From NCBI GenBank assembly GCA_030595125.1, contig JAUVDV010000053.1, positions 1 through 35,789 on the forward strand: DNA of 35,789 nucleotides, written 5' to 3'. Positions 14,795 through 23,119 of this stretch are shown here, one piece after another (the stretch's first letter is position 1; each line of letters begins with the position of its first letter). The notes under the pieces are model-generated. The model had not been told where the DNA came from. It worked only from the letters and a program-made list of their open reading frames with translations, and did not search any database. The translations under genes were made by a program, and so were the position numbers. This stretch comes from Deltaproteobacteria bacterium (GTDB lineage: Bacteria > Myxococcota_A > Polyangia > JAAYKL01).

Positions 14795-16714
14795 TCAGTA
14801 GATCTCGAACCACCATGATGTCGCGGTTCGAGGAGAAGATGACGTGGGGAACTTGATGCCGCGCACCTTGGAAGCGACGCACTTCTTGAGTTTGGCGCTG
14901 CCCTGTTTAACCGAGGTGCCAATCACCCGTCCATTGCTACCCACGGCGATATTCATATCCACCCGGTTGGCAGATCCGTCCATGCACGGAATGAATCGCC
15001 GGACGTTACCATCCATCACCTGCTCGATCACCGCCGCGCTGAGCTGACGCTGGCCAGAGTTGTTGCCCAGGCTCCCCATCTCCACGCCCATGGCCATGGC
15101 CTCCTCGTATGTCATTCCATCGACAAAGTTGCCACTGCCGCCCTTCCCGCCCTTCCGTCGCTTGCCTTTTCCGCGCTTCTTTTTGCCGGACAGATCCCCA
15201 CCGGTTTTCAGCTTGATCTCTCCGCTATCCAGAGCGGCGATGAGATCGTCCTTGGAGAAAGTCTTCTCCTTGCGCAGACTCCTTGAGAGGAAGTAACCAC
15301 CCACTCCGAGGCCGATCACACCGATCACGATCAGGGTGACCATCACCTTGAAGGCAGTCCCGCGCTTCTCTGCCGTCTTCGTGCGCTGTAATGCGGCTTC
15401 CTCCTCCATCTTCTTTTTCTTGATTCTGTACTGCTCGAGATACTGATCGAATTCGCCCCACGCCTTTACCTTCTTGCGCACCCCGGTGTCCATGTTCAGC
15501 AGGTTGTGCTTGTAGAGCACCTCGCCCATCATGATCATCTGGATGAGTTCGCGATCGGTGAAAGGACCGTGATCGAACTTGTCCTTCTGGACCATCCAAC
15601 GAGCCGCCTCGCTCTTGCCGAGGTTTGAGAGCAACGCTCCCATGTCGATAGTCGACACACGATCGTCCGAACTCGGCGGATCCCCGTCCGTGCCAAGACC
15701 ACCGGACGGCGGCGCGGGCAACCCGGGCGCATTCACGAGCGAGCCGCCAGCCTTGCCTGTGGTGCCGGCTCCCTTCTTGTCGGTGAACGTGGGTACCGGC
15801 TCCTTGAACTTGGCCCCGGGCTCCACAACTCCCATGTCGCCGAGATCGATCTCCACATCGACTCCAAGATCGTCGTCGACGGCGCCGGCCACGTTCTTGG
15901 CGAGGAGATCCTCCTCCTCCTTGACCAGCGAGGAGACGGCATTCTTGACGGCGTCCGCGTTCTCGAAACGCTGCAACGGATCCGCTGCCATGCAGCGCGC
16001 CACCACCGTATCTACGTCTTTTGAAAACCCTACCTGGCTGGGAGCCTTCAGCGGGCGCTTGGGCGGCACACCGGTGATCAGCTCGTAAAAAAGCGCTCCG
16101 AGGGCATAGACATCCGACCGGGGAGTTGCCGCGGCGGGGTTCTTCAGCACCTCCGGCGCCCAGAAAACCCCCTCGACCTTCTTCCTGCCCGGATAGCTTT
16201 CCAGCCGGGTCCTAATGACCGACAGACCCCAATCGCTGATCTTTACGCGCCCCGCGTTGTTGACCATGATTGCTCGTGGGCTGAGCGCGCCGTGAAACGT
16301 TTTCTTGTGCGCGTAGGTGAGCGCGTTGCACACGTGACCGACAATGTTGTAAGCGCCCTTGAACGAGAACCGCTTGCCCTCTTGCGAACGCTTGGAAAGC
16401 AAAGACCTCAGGTTTTGGCCCTCTATCCACTCAGTGGCTATGAAAATGGTGCCGTCATCCTCAACGCCCATGCCGAAAGTCGCGCGAACATTGCGGTAGG
16501 TCAGAGTGGACGCTTCCTTTACCCGCATGCGAAGACGATCAACGTCGGCCTCGTTGGAAATCAGCTCACCGGGGATCACCCTGAGCGCTATTAGCTTTTT
16601 GTTTTTTACGTCGCGCGCCTTATAGACAAAACCCAGGTCGCCCTTGCCGACCAGTTCCTCGATCGAGAATCGTTCGCCTATCAGGGTATCTTTGACCAGA
16701 ATCTGTTGCTCCAT
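14795..16714 (-). CDS. Transmembrane pseudokinase with GYF_2-like and AgmX/TonB-like domains
   Basis: A 639-residue protein. Residues 16-262 have a PknB-type kinase fold: GKGDLGFVYKA loop, DWG at 161-163, APE at 186-188 and SDVYALG. The catalytic residues are lost, however. The VAIK lysine is Arg45, and the HRDxKxxN loop reads HGALSPRA (141-148), so the Asp, Lys and Asn are all replaced. A Pro/Gly linker leads to a GYF_2-like domain (372-415, W, HGPF, MMGEV) and a basic helix. One membrane segment (456-477), a Lys/Gly-rich stretch and a C-terminal domain (558-639) with two Cys (577, 612) and NGRVIGTSV follow; this last domain resembles the AgmX/PglI TonB-like domain. The AAGGTGG site precedes the ATG. 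Probably a cytoplasm-to-periplasm scaffold or sensor. Confidence 0.82.
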   Translation of the reverse strand: MEQQILVKDTLIGERFSIEELVGKGDLGFVYKARDVKNKKLIALRVIPGELISNEADVDRLRMRVKEASTLTYRNVRATFGMGVEDDGTIFIATEWIEGQNLRSLLSKRSQEGKRFSFKGAYNIVGHVCNALTYAHKKTFHGALSPRAIMVNNAGRVKISDWGLSVIRTRLESYPGRKKVEGVFWAPEVLKNPAAATPRSDVYALGALFYELITGVPPKRPLKAPSQVGFSKDVDTVVARCMAADPLQRFENADAVKNAVSSLVKEEEDLLAKNVAGAVDDDLGVDVEIDLGDMGVVEPGAKFKEPVPTFTDKKGAGTTGKAGGSLVNAPGLPAPPSGGLGTDGDPPSSDDRVSTIDMGALLSNLGKSEAARWMVQKDKFDHGPFTDRELIQMIMMGEVLYKHNLLNMDTGVRKKVKAWGEFDQYLEQYRIKKKKMEEEAALQRTKTAEKRGTAFKVMVTLIVIGVIGLGVGGYFLSRSLRKEKTFSKDDLIAALDSGEIKLKTGGDLSGKKKRGKGKRRKGGKGGSGNFVDGMTYEEAMAMGVEMGSLGNNSGQRQLSAAVIEQVMDGNVRRFIPCMDGSANRVDMNIAVGSNGRVIGTSVKQGSAKLKKCVASKVRGIKFPTSSSPRTATSWWFEIY

Positions 16715-16889
16715 CAGCCCACCTTGCCCGCAAGAAGAGGTAATTCTGAACTTTCAATTATTAGCCGAGACGGCTGTATCGTGCAACCTCGCACTTGGGA
16801 TCGAAAAAAATGGAGCTTTTTTCTCGGGATATGCATACAAAAGCACTACTCGCGTCTATCTGCATGAGAACGGGAAAGGAGCTACCCCG

Positions 16890-17534
16890 ATGAATTTGAC
16901 AAAATCAGTTCCGATATTCCTTGCCGTTGCGCTCGCTCTGGCACTCGTGACGAGCGATGCCTCGGCGGTCAATTTCACGCAAGTTGAAAAGGATAAGCTG
17001 TCTGCGGGCAAGACCGTCAAGAAACCCCTCCCCAAATCCGGAGAGAAGGGATTCTACGGCGGTACCGGGTACACGATCATCGACGCCCCCGTGGATGTCA
17101 TCTGGGCCGCTATCAATGACTGGAGCGCATATCCCAAAATTTTCCCGAAGACTGTTTCGGTGAAAGAACTTTCAAGGAAAGGCAACAAGTCGCTTGTTCA
17201 CCTGCAGATGGGCCACAAGCTCATCAGCGTGGAATACTACATGAGCATCAAGCGCGACATTGAGAAGCACGTCCTCTCCTTCTCGCTGGTCCCAAACCGG
17301 CCCAACGACATCGAAGAGTCACGCGGTTACTGGCGCCTCTTCCCCCAGAAGAACGGTCGTACGCTGGTGGCATACGTGGTGGCCACGCAGATTCCCATGG
17401 GGATCATCAACCTCATCAAGCCCGAGCTCGTGGCCAAAATTCAACGACACCTGCTGGGCGCGCCCAACGAAATTAAAAAGTGGGTAGAGGGGCCCAAGGG
17501 AGCCAAATATAGAACCATGACCGCGAAGAAGTAG
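16890..17534 (+). CDS. Secreted SRPBCC/START-like protein, copy 1
   Basis: A 214-residue protein with a signal peptide (1-23, ending SDASA). The mature part is an SRPBCC (polyketide cyclase/START-like) fold: the FYGGTGYTIIDAPVDVIWAAI segment, the W-S-A-Y-P-K-I-F-P helix, SVKEL and a GYWRLFP strand. SRPBCC domains have a deep hydrophobic pocket and bind lipids or other small hydrophobic ligands. The start at 16890 is chosen for AAAGGAG eight bases upstream; the open frame reaches back to 16644 without support. It is paralogous to the next gene, of identical length, and is followed by a clear terminator. It is divergent from the pseudokinase gene. Probably periplasmic; ligand unknown. Confidence 0.82.
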   Translation: MNLTKSVPIFLAVALALALVTSDASAVNFTQVEKDKLSAGKTVKKPLPKSGEKGFYGGTGYTIIDAPVDVIWAAINDWSAYPKIFPKTVSVKELSRKGNKSLVHLQMGHKLISVEYYMSIKRDIEKHVLSFSLVPNRPNDIEESRGYWRLFPQKNGRTLVAYVVATQIPMGIINLIKPELVAKIQRHLLGAPNEIKKWVEGPKGAKYRTMTAKK

Positions 17535-17561
17535 CTCCCTTCGCGTACGTGTTGTTCGATT

Positions 17562-17594
17562 GAGGGCGGGTCTTTTGGGCCCGCCCTTTTTTTT
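17562..17594 (+). terminator. Rho-independent terminator
   Basis: GGGCGGG pairs with CCCGCCC across a short loop and is followed directly by eight T. It lies 30 bases after the stop of SRPBCC copy 1, so the two paralogues are separate transcription units or the second is read at reduced level. Confidence 0.85.
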
Positions 17595-17706
17595 ATGGGG
17601 CCAAGATGGGGTTTTATTCAAAAAAAGAACACCAGCTCTTTTTTTTACATTTTTGATCTTCTCCATTCGTTTATCCAGATAGAGAAGAAAAAAAGGAGCT
17701 ACCACA

Positions 17707-18351
17707 ATGAAAACCATGGCAAAGACACTGCTGGTCATATTCGCTGTTGCCGGCGGCCTCATGGTCGCCAGTCAGGCCCGGGCGGTTTCCTTCACAAAAA
17801 AGGAAAAGAGTTCATTGGCCGCAGGCAAGACCGTCAAACAGCCCCTGGCCAGGTCGGGCGTGAACGGTTTCTACGGCGGGACGGGCTACACCGTCATCAA
17901 CGCGCCCATCGACGAGATCTGGGCGGCCATAGAAGACTGGAATGTGTACCGCAAGGTCTACCCCAACACCGTCTCGGTGAAGGAGGTATCCCGCAAGGGA
18001 AACCGGTCGCTGATCCGCATGGAGCAGGGACACAGGCTCCTCAGTGTTTCGTACTTCGTCGAGGTGGAGCGCGACACCGAGAAGAACATGCTCTCGTTCA
18101 ATCTGGTCAAGAACAAGCCGCACGATATCGATGAGACACGCGGCTACTGGCGGCTCTTTCCCCAGGCGGACGGAAGCACCCTGGTGGCCTACGCGGTTGC
18201 GGTTCAGGTCCCCAGAGGCATAGTCAGCATCCTCGGTTCGAGCCTGTCCAGGGCGCTCGAACGCGCCATCCTGGGAGTGCCGGGCTCCCTCAAAAAATGG
18301 ATGGAAGGACCGTCCGGCAACCGCTATCGCACCCTCACGGCCAGTAAATAG
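17707..18351 (+). CDS. Secreted SRPBCC/START-like protein, copy 2
   Basis: A 214-residue paralogue of the preceding gene. It has a signal peptide ending SQARA, then the same order of motifs: AGKTVK, FYGGTGYTVINAPIDEIWAAI region, SVKEVSRKGN, a GYWRLFPQ strand, and a KKWMEGP...YRTLTA end. Even the translation leader is conserved (AAAGGAGCTACC before both starts), so the duplication included the ribosome binding site. Sequence divergence is highest in the signal peptide and the ligand-facing C-terminal third (PRGIVSILGSS against PMGIINLIKPE). This suggests that the two copies bind different ligands; that is inference. The upstream 100 bases contain a T-rich stretch but no clear promoter. Confidence 0.82.
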   Translation: MKTMAKTLLVIFAVAGGLMVASQARAVSFTKKEKSSLAAGKTVKQPLARSGVNGFYGGTGYTVINAPIDEIWAAIEDWNVYRKVYPNTVSVKEVSRKGNRSLIRMEQGHRLLSVSYFVEVERDTEKNMLSFNLVKNKPHDIDETRGYWRLFPQADGSTLVAYAVAVQVPRGIVSILGSSLSRALERAILGVPGSLKKWMEGPSGNRYRTLTASK

Positions 18352-18393
18352 CAAAAACCTGTTGGCCAACCCCCTGATTTCCGATCTACTGTA

Positions 18394-18939
18394 ATGCTCA
18401 TGAACCTTGAGTGGACAAGCATACTTGTCTTGATCCTGTCGCTTCTCACAATCGGCTGCGGCTGCACAGATACGGAGGTCAGCAAGATGCAGAACGGTTT
18501 CTACTGGGCCGTAAACGACAAGATCGCGGGCATGCCGCGACCCGGCGCGACCGTGCCCCTCAAAAACGACCTGGATTTCCTGCAAGCGCAAAAAATCGAC
18601 CTCCTGATCTCTCTCACCGAGCAGCCAATCCCCCAGGCCGAACTGGCGTTACACGGTATCGATGGTCTCCATCTCTCTATCCCTGACTATCAGGCTCCGA
18701 CCATGGAGCAGATGACCACCTTCGCAACTACCGTTTCCGGAGTCATCGCCCAGGGAGGCCGCGCAGGAGCGCATTGCGCCGCCGGAAAAGGTCGCACGGG
18801 AACCATGCTCGCAGTTTACCTCGTCCACACAGGCATGACCGCCGCCGCCGCCATCGCGCGCATCAGGCAACTCAGCCCGGGATCAATCGAAACTGCCGCC
18901 CAGGAAGTCGCAGTGGAGGCATATTATCAGGGGATGTAG
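18394..18939 (+). CDS. DUSP23-like protein phosphatase lipoprotein
   Basis: A 181-residue dual-specificity phosphatase of the DUSP23 (VHZ)-like family. The active-site loop HCAAGKGRTGT holds Cys128 and Arg134 (CX5R). Asp98 in SIPDYQAP is the likely general acid, and LISLTEQPIP and LSPGSIETAAQE match family-specific segments. DUSP23-like enzymes remove phosphate from tyrosine or Ser/Thr residues and are normally cytosolic. Here a hydrophobic segment and the lipobox LTIGC (Cys22) precede the domain, which predicts an exported lipoprotein. If so, its substrate would lie outside the cytoplasm, or the segment is an uncleaved anchor. It follows the SRPBCC pair on the same strand after 42 bases. Confidence 0.85.
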   Translation: MLMNLEWTSILVLILSLLTIGCGCTDTEVSKMQNGFYWAVNDKIAGMPRPGATVPLKNDLDFLQAQKIDLLISLTEQPIPQAELALHGIDGLHLSIPDYQAPTMEQMTTFATTVSGVIAQGGRAGAHCAAGKGRTGTMLAVYLVHTGMTAAAAIARIRQLSPGSIETAAQEVAVEAYYQGM

Positions 18940-19039
18940 GCCGACGCCGGTTGTTGACGGTAAGACGGATCTTTCTCTTGGCAGTCGTTTTGATTTATGA
19001 CAGTTTTGAAGGACTGAACATACTTTCAGAATTGAGGAC

Positions 19040-19783
19040 ATGATGAAACTTCTGCCAGACGGATACCAGAAGAAGGTAGGCAAGGCCGTCAGCCACTACT
19101 GGTACACTCTGTCTGCCCAGGCAGCCAAGCAATCTTCCAAAGACGCTGACAGGGGTAGAAGGGCGGCGGTTACCGGCGGGAAGCAGATGGATGGTTTCTG
19201 CGATCTCCTGCGGTGGCTTTTCATCAAAAACGGGCTAAAAGACGCCGATATTCACCTTTCGGGCAAGTCAGAGCTAACTATTCCCGGGTTCTTCCGGCCA
19301 ACAAAGCAGTGGGATATCCTTGTTGTTCATAACGCTTGTCTGGTGGCGGCGGTTGAGTTCAAATCCCAAAGGGGGCCGTCTTTCGGAAACAACTTCAACA
19401 ACCGGACAGAAGAAGCGCTCGGAACAGCAGAAGACTTATGGACGGCGTATCGTGAGGGAGCTTTCGGAGAAAAGAACCCGAAACCGTGGGCCGGCTGGCT
19501 GATGCTTCTTGAAGACTGCGATAAGTCGAAAGCCCCCGTTGGAGTCGCCGAGCGTCATTTTCCGGTAAGAAAAGAATTCAAGGAAACTTCCTACTCCAAG
19601 AGGTACGAACTTCTTCTCAGAAAACTGGTTCTCGAAAAGAAATACGATGCCGCTGCTTTCATCATGGCAACACAAAACGAAGGAATAGCGGGCAAATACT
19701 CAGAACCAGCCGATGATCTTTCTATGAAGAAGTTTTTGGCGAGCCTTGCCGGACATATTCGCACATATATTGAGGGGCTCTAG
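19040..19783 (+). CDS. XhoI/PaeR7I-type type II restriction endonuclease
   Basis: A 247-residue endonuclease of the PaeR7I/XhoI family, which cuts CTCGAG. The family core is visible: GKQMDGF (47-53), PGFFRPTKQWDILVV (82-96), and a PD-(D/E)XK site made of Asp92 and Glu106-Phe-Lys108, followed by SFGNNFNNRTEEALGTA (114-130). Length is close to that of PaeR7I as remembered. The specificity is inferred from family membership. GAGG precedes both possible starts (19040 and 19043); the second has better spacing. The gene is visibly lower in GC than its neighbours (for example 25 of 60 bases at 19561-19620), which points to horizontal transfer. The methyltransferase begins two bases after its stop. 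Confidence 0.9.
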   Translation: MMKLLPDGYQKKVGKAVSHYWYTLSAQAAKQSSKDADRGRRAAVTGGKQMDGFCDLLRWLFIKNGLKDADIHLSGKSELTIPGFFRPTKQWDILVVHNACLVAAVEFKSQRGPSFGNNFNNRTEEALGTAEDLWTAYREGAFGEKNPKPWAGWLMLLEDCDKSKAPVGVAERHFPVRKEFKETSYSKRYELLLRKLVLEKKYDAAAFIMATQNEGIAGKYSEPADDLSMKKFLASLAGHIRTYIEGL

Positions 19784-19785
19784 AC

Positions 19786-21483
19786 ATGGCTTCTCAGCTC
19801 TCAATCGGCCTGCCTGTATCGCTACCGCAAGAAGCGTATAGCTACGGCGAGAGATCATCCGGTGAGACCCACGGTGTTGTTCTCACAAAACGCCATGTCG
19901 TAGATTTGATATTGGACCTTTCCGGTTACCAGGTGGAAAAAGATCTTTCCCGGTTTTCTCTGCTTGAACCTTCCTGTGGTGAGGGCGCTTTCCTGCTGCC
20001 TGCAGTTGAAAGGCTCCTCGCGTCAATCGAGACCCACAACCGGAATGCAGAAGAACTGAAAGACCGATTTCTTGCCTTCGATATTGATCCCGACCACGTG
20101 AAAACCACTCGCAGCAAGGTCTCTGAGCTGCTCATGAAGCACGGTTTCTCAGTTGTTGAGGCGGATAATTTGGCTTCTCGATGGGTTGTTGAGGGCGATT
20201 TCTTGCTTTCGGATATCCGTCAAACCTTCGATTTCATCGTCGGCAATCCGCCTTACATCAGGATTGAACAGTTGGGCCCAGCACTACAGGCTGAATACAG
20301 ATCCAGATTTGTGTCTCTGTTTGATCGAGCAGATCTGTATGTTGCCTTTATCGAGCGCGGCCTAGACCTCATTTCCGACACAGGAAGGCTTACCTATATT
20401 TGCGCCGACCGTTGGATTCTAAACAAGTATGGTGCGCCACTCAGAAACAAGATAGCCAACGGGTTCAAGGTCCACAGCTACGTTGACCTGCACGACGCCT
20501 CACCATTTGACGCGGAGGTTATTGCCTACCCTTCCATTTTCTCCATCGGACGAGGCATATCAAAAGATGTCAAAGTGGCTGCTTTGAAGACCGCCTCGGA
20601 GGAAGAGTGCACGCAAGCGGCCAAGTTGCTTATCAAGACTGGGAAGAGGAAATCGGAAATAGAGGTTCACACCTACCATGACTGGTTTGCTGGAAATGCC
20701 CCCTGGGTTCTCAGCTCACCGAAGCACCTCTCGGTTCTTCGAGAACTCGAGTCGAAATTTTCTCCTATTGAGGCGGACGGGCAAACAAAAATCGGTATTG
20801 GTGTGGCCTCGGGAAACGACAAGCTCTTCATCGTCGGCGGTGATACCGGCATTGAGAAAAAACGATTGGTTCCCCTGGTCAAGCGAGAAGACATCACCGA
20901 AGGGAAAATCAAAGACGCCAGGCGCTATGTGATAAATACGTTCGAGGATTCACAGGGGACAATTTCTCTAGAACGCTACCCCAAGTTGAAAGCCTATTTT
21001 CATAGACACGAAGAGCTGATCCGGAAACGCCACGTCGCAAAGAAGAACCCGAACAGCTGGTTTCGAACGATTGACAGGGTTTATCCCGAACTCGTAAAAA
21101 AACCGAAATTGCTCATTCCCGATATAGCCGGATCAAACGAAGTCGCTTTTGATAAAGGCAGATTTCATCCTCACCACAACCTCTACTACATCACCTCTGA
21201 CACGTGGGATCTGGAAGTTCTCGGCGGTCTTCTCAGCTCAGAAGTGGCTCTGTTTTTCATCTGGTCTTACGCCGTAAAAATGAGGGGGGGGTACCTACGT
21301 TTTCAGGCGCAGTACCTACGAAGGATTCGCATTCCGCGCCCCAGCGACATTGCCACTGCTTTGCAAAAAGAGATTAGGCAGGCTTTTCGAAACCGCGATT
21401 TCAAATCGTTAGATCTGCTTGCTCTTCAAACCTACGGCTTGGAGGAACTTCCCTGTTTCGATTTTGTTGATACCAGGGATTAG
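19786..21483 (+). CDS. Adenine-N6 DNA methyltransferase of the XhoI/PaeR7I-type system
   Basis: A 565-residue gamma-class N6-adenine methyltransferase. The SAM-binding motif EPSCGEGAF (61-69) and the catalytic NPPY (154-157) are present in the expected order, and the C-terminal half carries a target-recognition region with the YITSDTWDLEVLGGLLSS segment (around 465-485). It would methylate CTCGAG and protect the host from the adjacent endonuclease. GAGGGG lies eight bases before the ATG, inside the end of the endonuclease gene. The unit is ordered restriction gene first, then modification gene, with no controller gene seen. Codon use is AT-richer than in the surroundings, as in its partner. 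Confidence 0.9.
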   Translation: MASQLSIGLPVSLPQEAYSYGERSSGETHGVVLTKRHVVDLILDLSGYQVEKDLSRFSLLEPSCGEGAFLLPAVERLLASIETHNRNAEELKDRFLAFDIDPDHVKTTRSKVSELLMKHGFSVVEADNLASRWVVEGDFLLSDIRQTFDFIVGNPPYIRIEQLGPALQAEYRSRFVSLFDRADLYVAFIERGLDLISDTGRLTYICADRWILNKYGAPLRNKIANGFKVHSYVDLHDASPFDAEVIAYPSIFSIGRGISKDVKVAALKTASEEECTQAAKLLIKTGKRKSEIEVHTYHDWFAGNAPWVLSSPKHLSVLRELESKFSPIEADGQTKIGIGVASGNDKLFIVGGDTGIEKKRLVPLVKREDITEGKIKDARRYVINTFEDSQGTISLERYPKLKAYFHRHEELIRKRHVAKKNPNSWFRTIDRVYPELVKKPKLLIPDIAGSNEVAFDKGRFHPHHNLYYITSDTWDLEVLGGLLSSEVALFFIWSYAVKMRGGYLRFQAQYLRRIRIPRPSDIATALQKEIRQAFRNRDFKSLDLLALQTYGLEELPCFDFVDTRD

Positions 21484-21557
21484 CTGCGTATTTGAACAGT
21501 CGAACCTGTTCTGAAAATTATTGGGTAGCAGTCTGAGAAGAGCCTATCTCTTGACGC

Positions 21558-22019
21558 CTACTCGGGATCTTCCTTCTCGCCCGAATCGTCCGCATCTTTC
21601 TCGAACCCCACGGCGATACAGACCAGGGACAAGGCCAGACAGACGACCCAGCCCGCGAGGCGCGCCCTCAGGAGGGCGATGAACTCCATGCTTCCGGGAC
21701 CATCCGAACCGGCGATCTGCCACACCATTTCCCGGTGTTCGCCGAAAAGATCCACCGTGTGGCTGATGCACAGATAGGCCACGGCGCCCCACACGAGGAT
21801 GCGCCCCATGGTCATGGGCCACGAGGAACGGTACTTCCACGCTACCATGTAGTTGATCACGTACAGAGCCGACAGGATGGCAAGCCACTGCCTGATCAGC
21901 CCCACGCCATCCCCCTGCGCCTCTACGGAGGAAAAGTCCGCCGCTCCCAGGTACAAGAAGAGCGCCAGGGCTGCGATGGGCCCAAGGGCGATGGCTATCA
22001 GTTTGTTTCTTGGGAGCAC
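21558..22019 (-). CDS. Small membrane protein of unknown function
   Basis: A 153-residue protein with four hydrophobic segments (about 7-26, 40-58, 72-90 and 120-138) and an acidic tail. No family is recognised. The start is GTG at 22019, because no ATG is in frame upstream within the open frame. AAAAAGG lies about 12 bases before it. It stands alone on the minus strand, convergent with the methyltransferase gene and divergent from the SH3-domain protein. The GC content returns to the host level here, marking the right border of the restriction-modification island. Confidence 0.6.
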   Translation of the reverse strand: MLPRNKLIAIALGPIAALALFLYLGAADFSSVEAQGDGVGLIRQWLAILSALYVINYMVAWKYRSSWPMTMGRILVWGAVAYLCISHTVDLFGEHREMVWQIAGSDGPGSMEFIALLRARLAGWVVCLALSLVCIAVGFEKDADDSGEKEDPE

Positions 22020-22153
22020 GAGATTTTCATACCTTTTTTTCGCTTCCTACAACCCAGCGCTCATTCTGTCCATCCATGAACTTGCCCTTCCTCTTCAGTA
22101 TTGGTACCCCAAAAGGAAGCACCGACGTTATCGATCTTGAATGAGCCATAGAG

Positions 22154-23119
22154 ATGATGAAGAAACCACACGACGAATACAACAAGAAGCCGCGGCCCGG
22201 CAAGGGCGACAAGGTCGAGGTCGTCAAGATCCTGATCCTGGCCCTGGTCTCGTTTCTGGCCGGCTTCGCTCTGGTCTTTCTCTTCTTGCGCCCTTCATCT
22301 CCGTCCGACGAGTTCGATGACGAGGAACTGCTCCCTGACGAGACCTCTGTTGTTCGGGGAGATGACACTGCTGGCGGTTATGCCCCCTCGGGGTCTCCTG
22401 ATCCGCAGGCCGCAGAGCCCATGGGTTACGCGCCGCAGGATAACACGGCGGGTGGGGCCACGAACGAGGGAGACGCTCCCCCGGAAGTGCTGCCCGGAAA
22501 GACTCCCCAGGGTGTGGCGATCGACGGAAAAGCGTTCTATCTCAAGTGCTGGGACAGCGACGGCATAGAGCATACCGGAGCAGACTGCGACCGACTCACC
22601 ATACTGGAAAAGCGTTTCTCGACACGCCTGTATGTCGTGGACAAATGCCGCGAACAGCGCGCCGGGAAGAGCTCCCACGGCAAGCTCAGCGTCGCCAGTG
22701 AAGTAGATTTCTCCAAGATGAAGATCAGTTTCTGGAACGGCGCCTCGTCTGACATCAACAAGTCGTCGGAGATCGGCTCGTGCATGAGGGAATCCCTGTC
22801 CGGACTCCCCATCCACGGCATCGATCACAAGTTCGCCCGCTACCGGTTGTTCTTCACCGTACTCTTTGGCGACGCAGCCAAGAAGAAGGAAGCCGATGAG
22901 GCCAAGAAGGCGGCGAAGTACGTTGCGGGAAAGGGCCAGCTCGTGGATGTCGTCAAGGACCGGGTGCGCGTGCGCAAGACCCCGGTGGACGGTGATATCA
23001 TCGGCAAGATCAGCACGGGAAATCAGGTTCGACTCATCAAGAAGAAGGGGGACTGGTGCAATATCATCACCCCCAACAAAAACGAAGGCTGGATGATCTG
23101 TGATGCGCTCGATAAGTAG
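22154..23119 (+). CDS. Membrane-anchored protein with C-terminal bacterial SH3 domain
   Basis: A 321-residue protein. The basic N-terminus is cytoplasmic, followed by one membrane segment (24-47) and a Pro/Gly/Asp-rich linker (50-120). A middle domain (120-240) has Cys at 132, 145, 165 and 210 and resembles AgmX/TonB-like energiser domains (GKLSV, ISFWNGASSDINKSSEIGSC, YRLFFTVLF by position). The end is a bacterial SH3 domain (261-319) with VRVRKTPVDGDIIGKI, GDWCNI and EGWM. SH3 domains of this kind bind peptidoglycan or peptides in the envelope. The next lipoprotein overlaps its 3' end, so they are probably a unit. A second Met at residue 2 is equally possible as start. Function unknown. Confidence 0.72.
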   Translation: MMKKPHDEYNKKPRPGKGDKVEVVKILILALVSFLAGFALVFLFLRPSSPSDEFDDEELLPDETSVVRGDDTAGGYAPSGSPDPQAAEPMGYAPQDNTAGGATNEGDAPPEVLPGKTPQGVAIDGKAFYLKCWDSDGIEHTGADCDRLTILEKRFSTRLYVVDKCREQRAGKSSHGKLSVASEVDFSKMKISFWNGASSDINKSSEIGSCMRESLSGLPIHGIDHKFARYRLFFTVLFGDAAKKKEADEAKKAAKYVAGKGQLVDVVKDRVRVRKTPVDGDIIGKISTGNQVRLIKKKGDWCNIITPNKNEGWMICDALDK

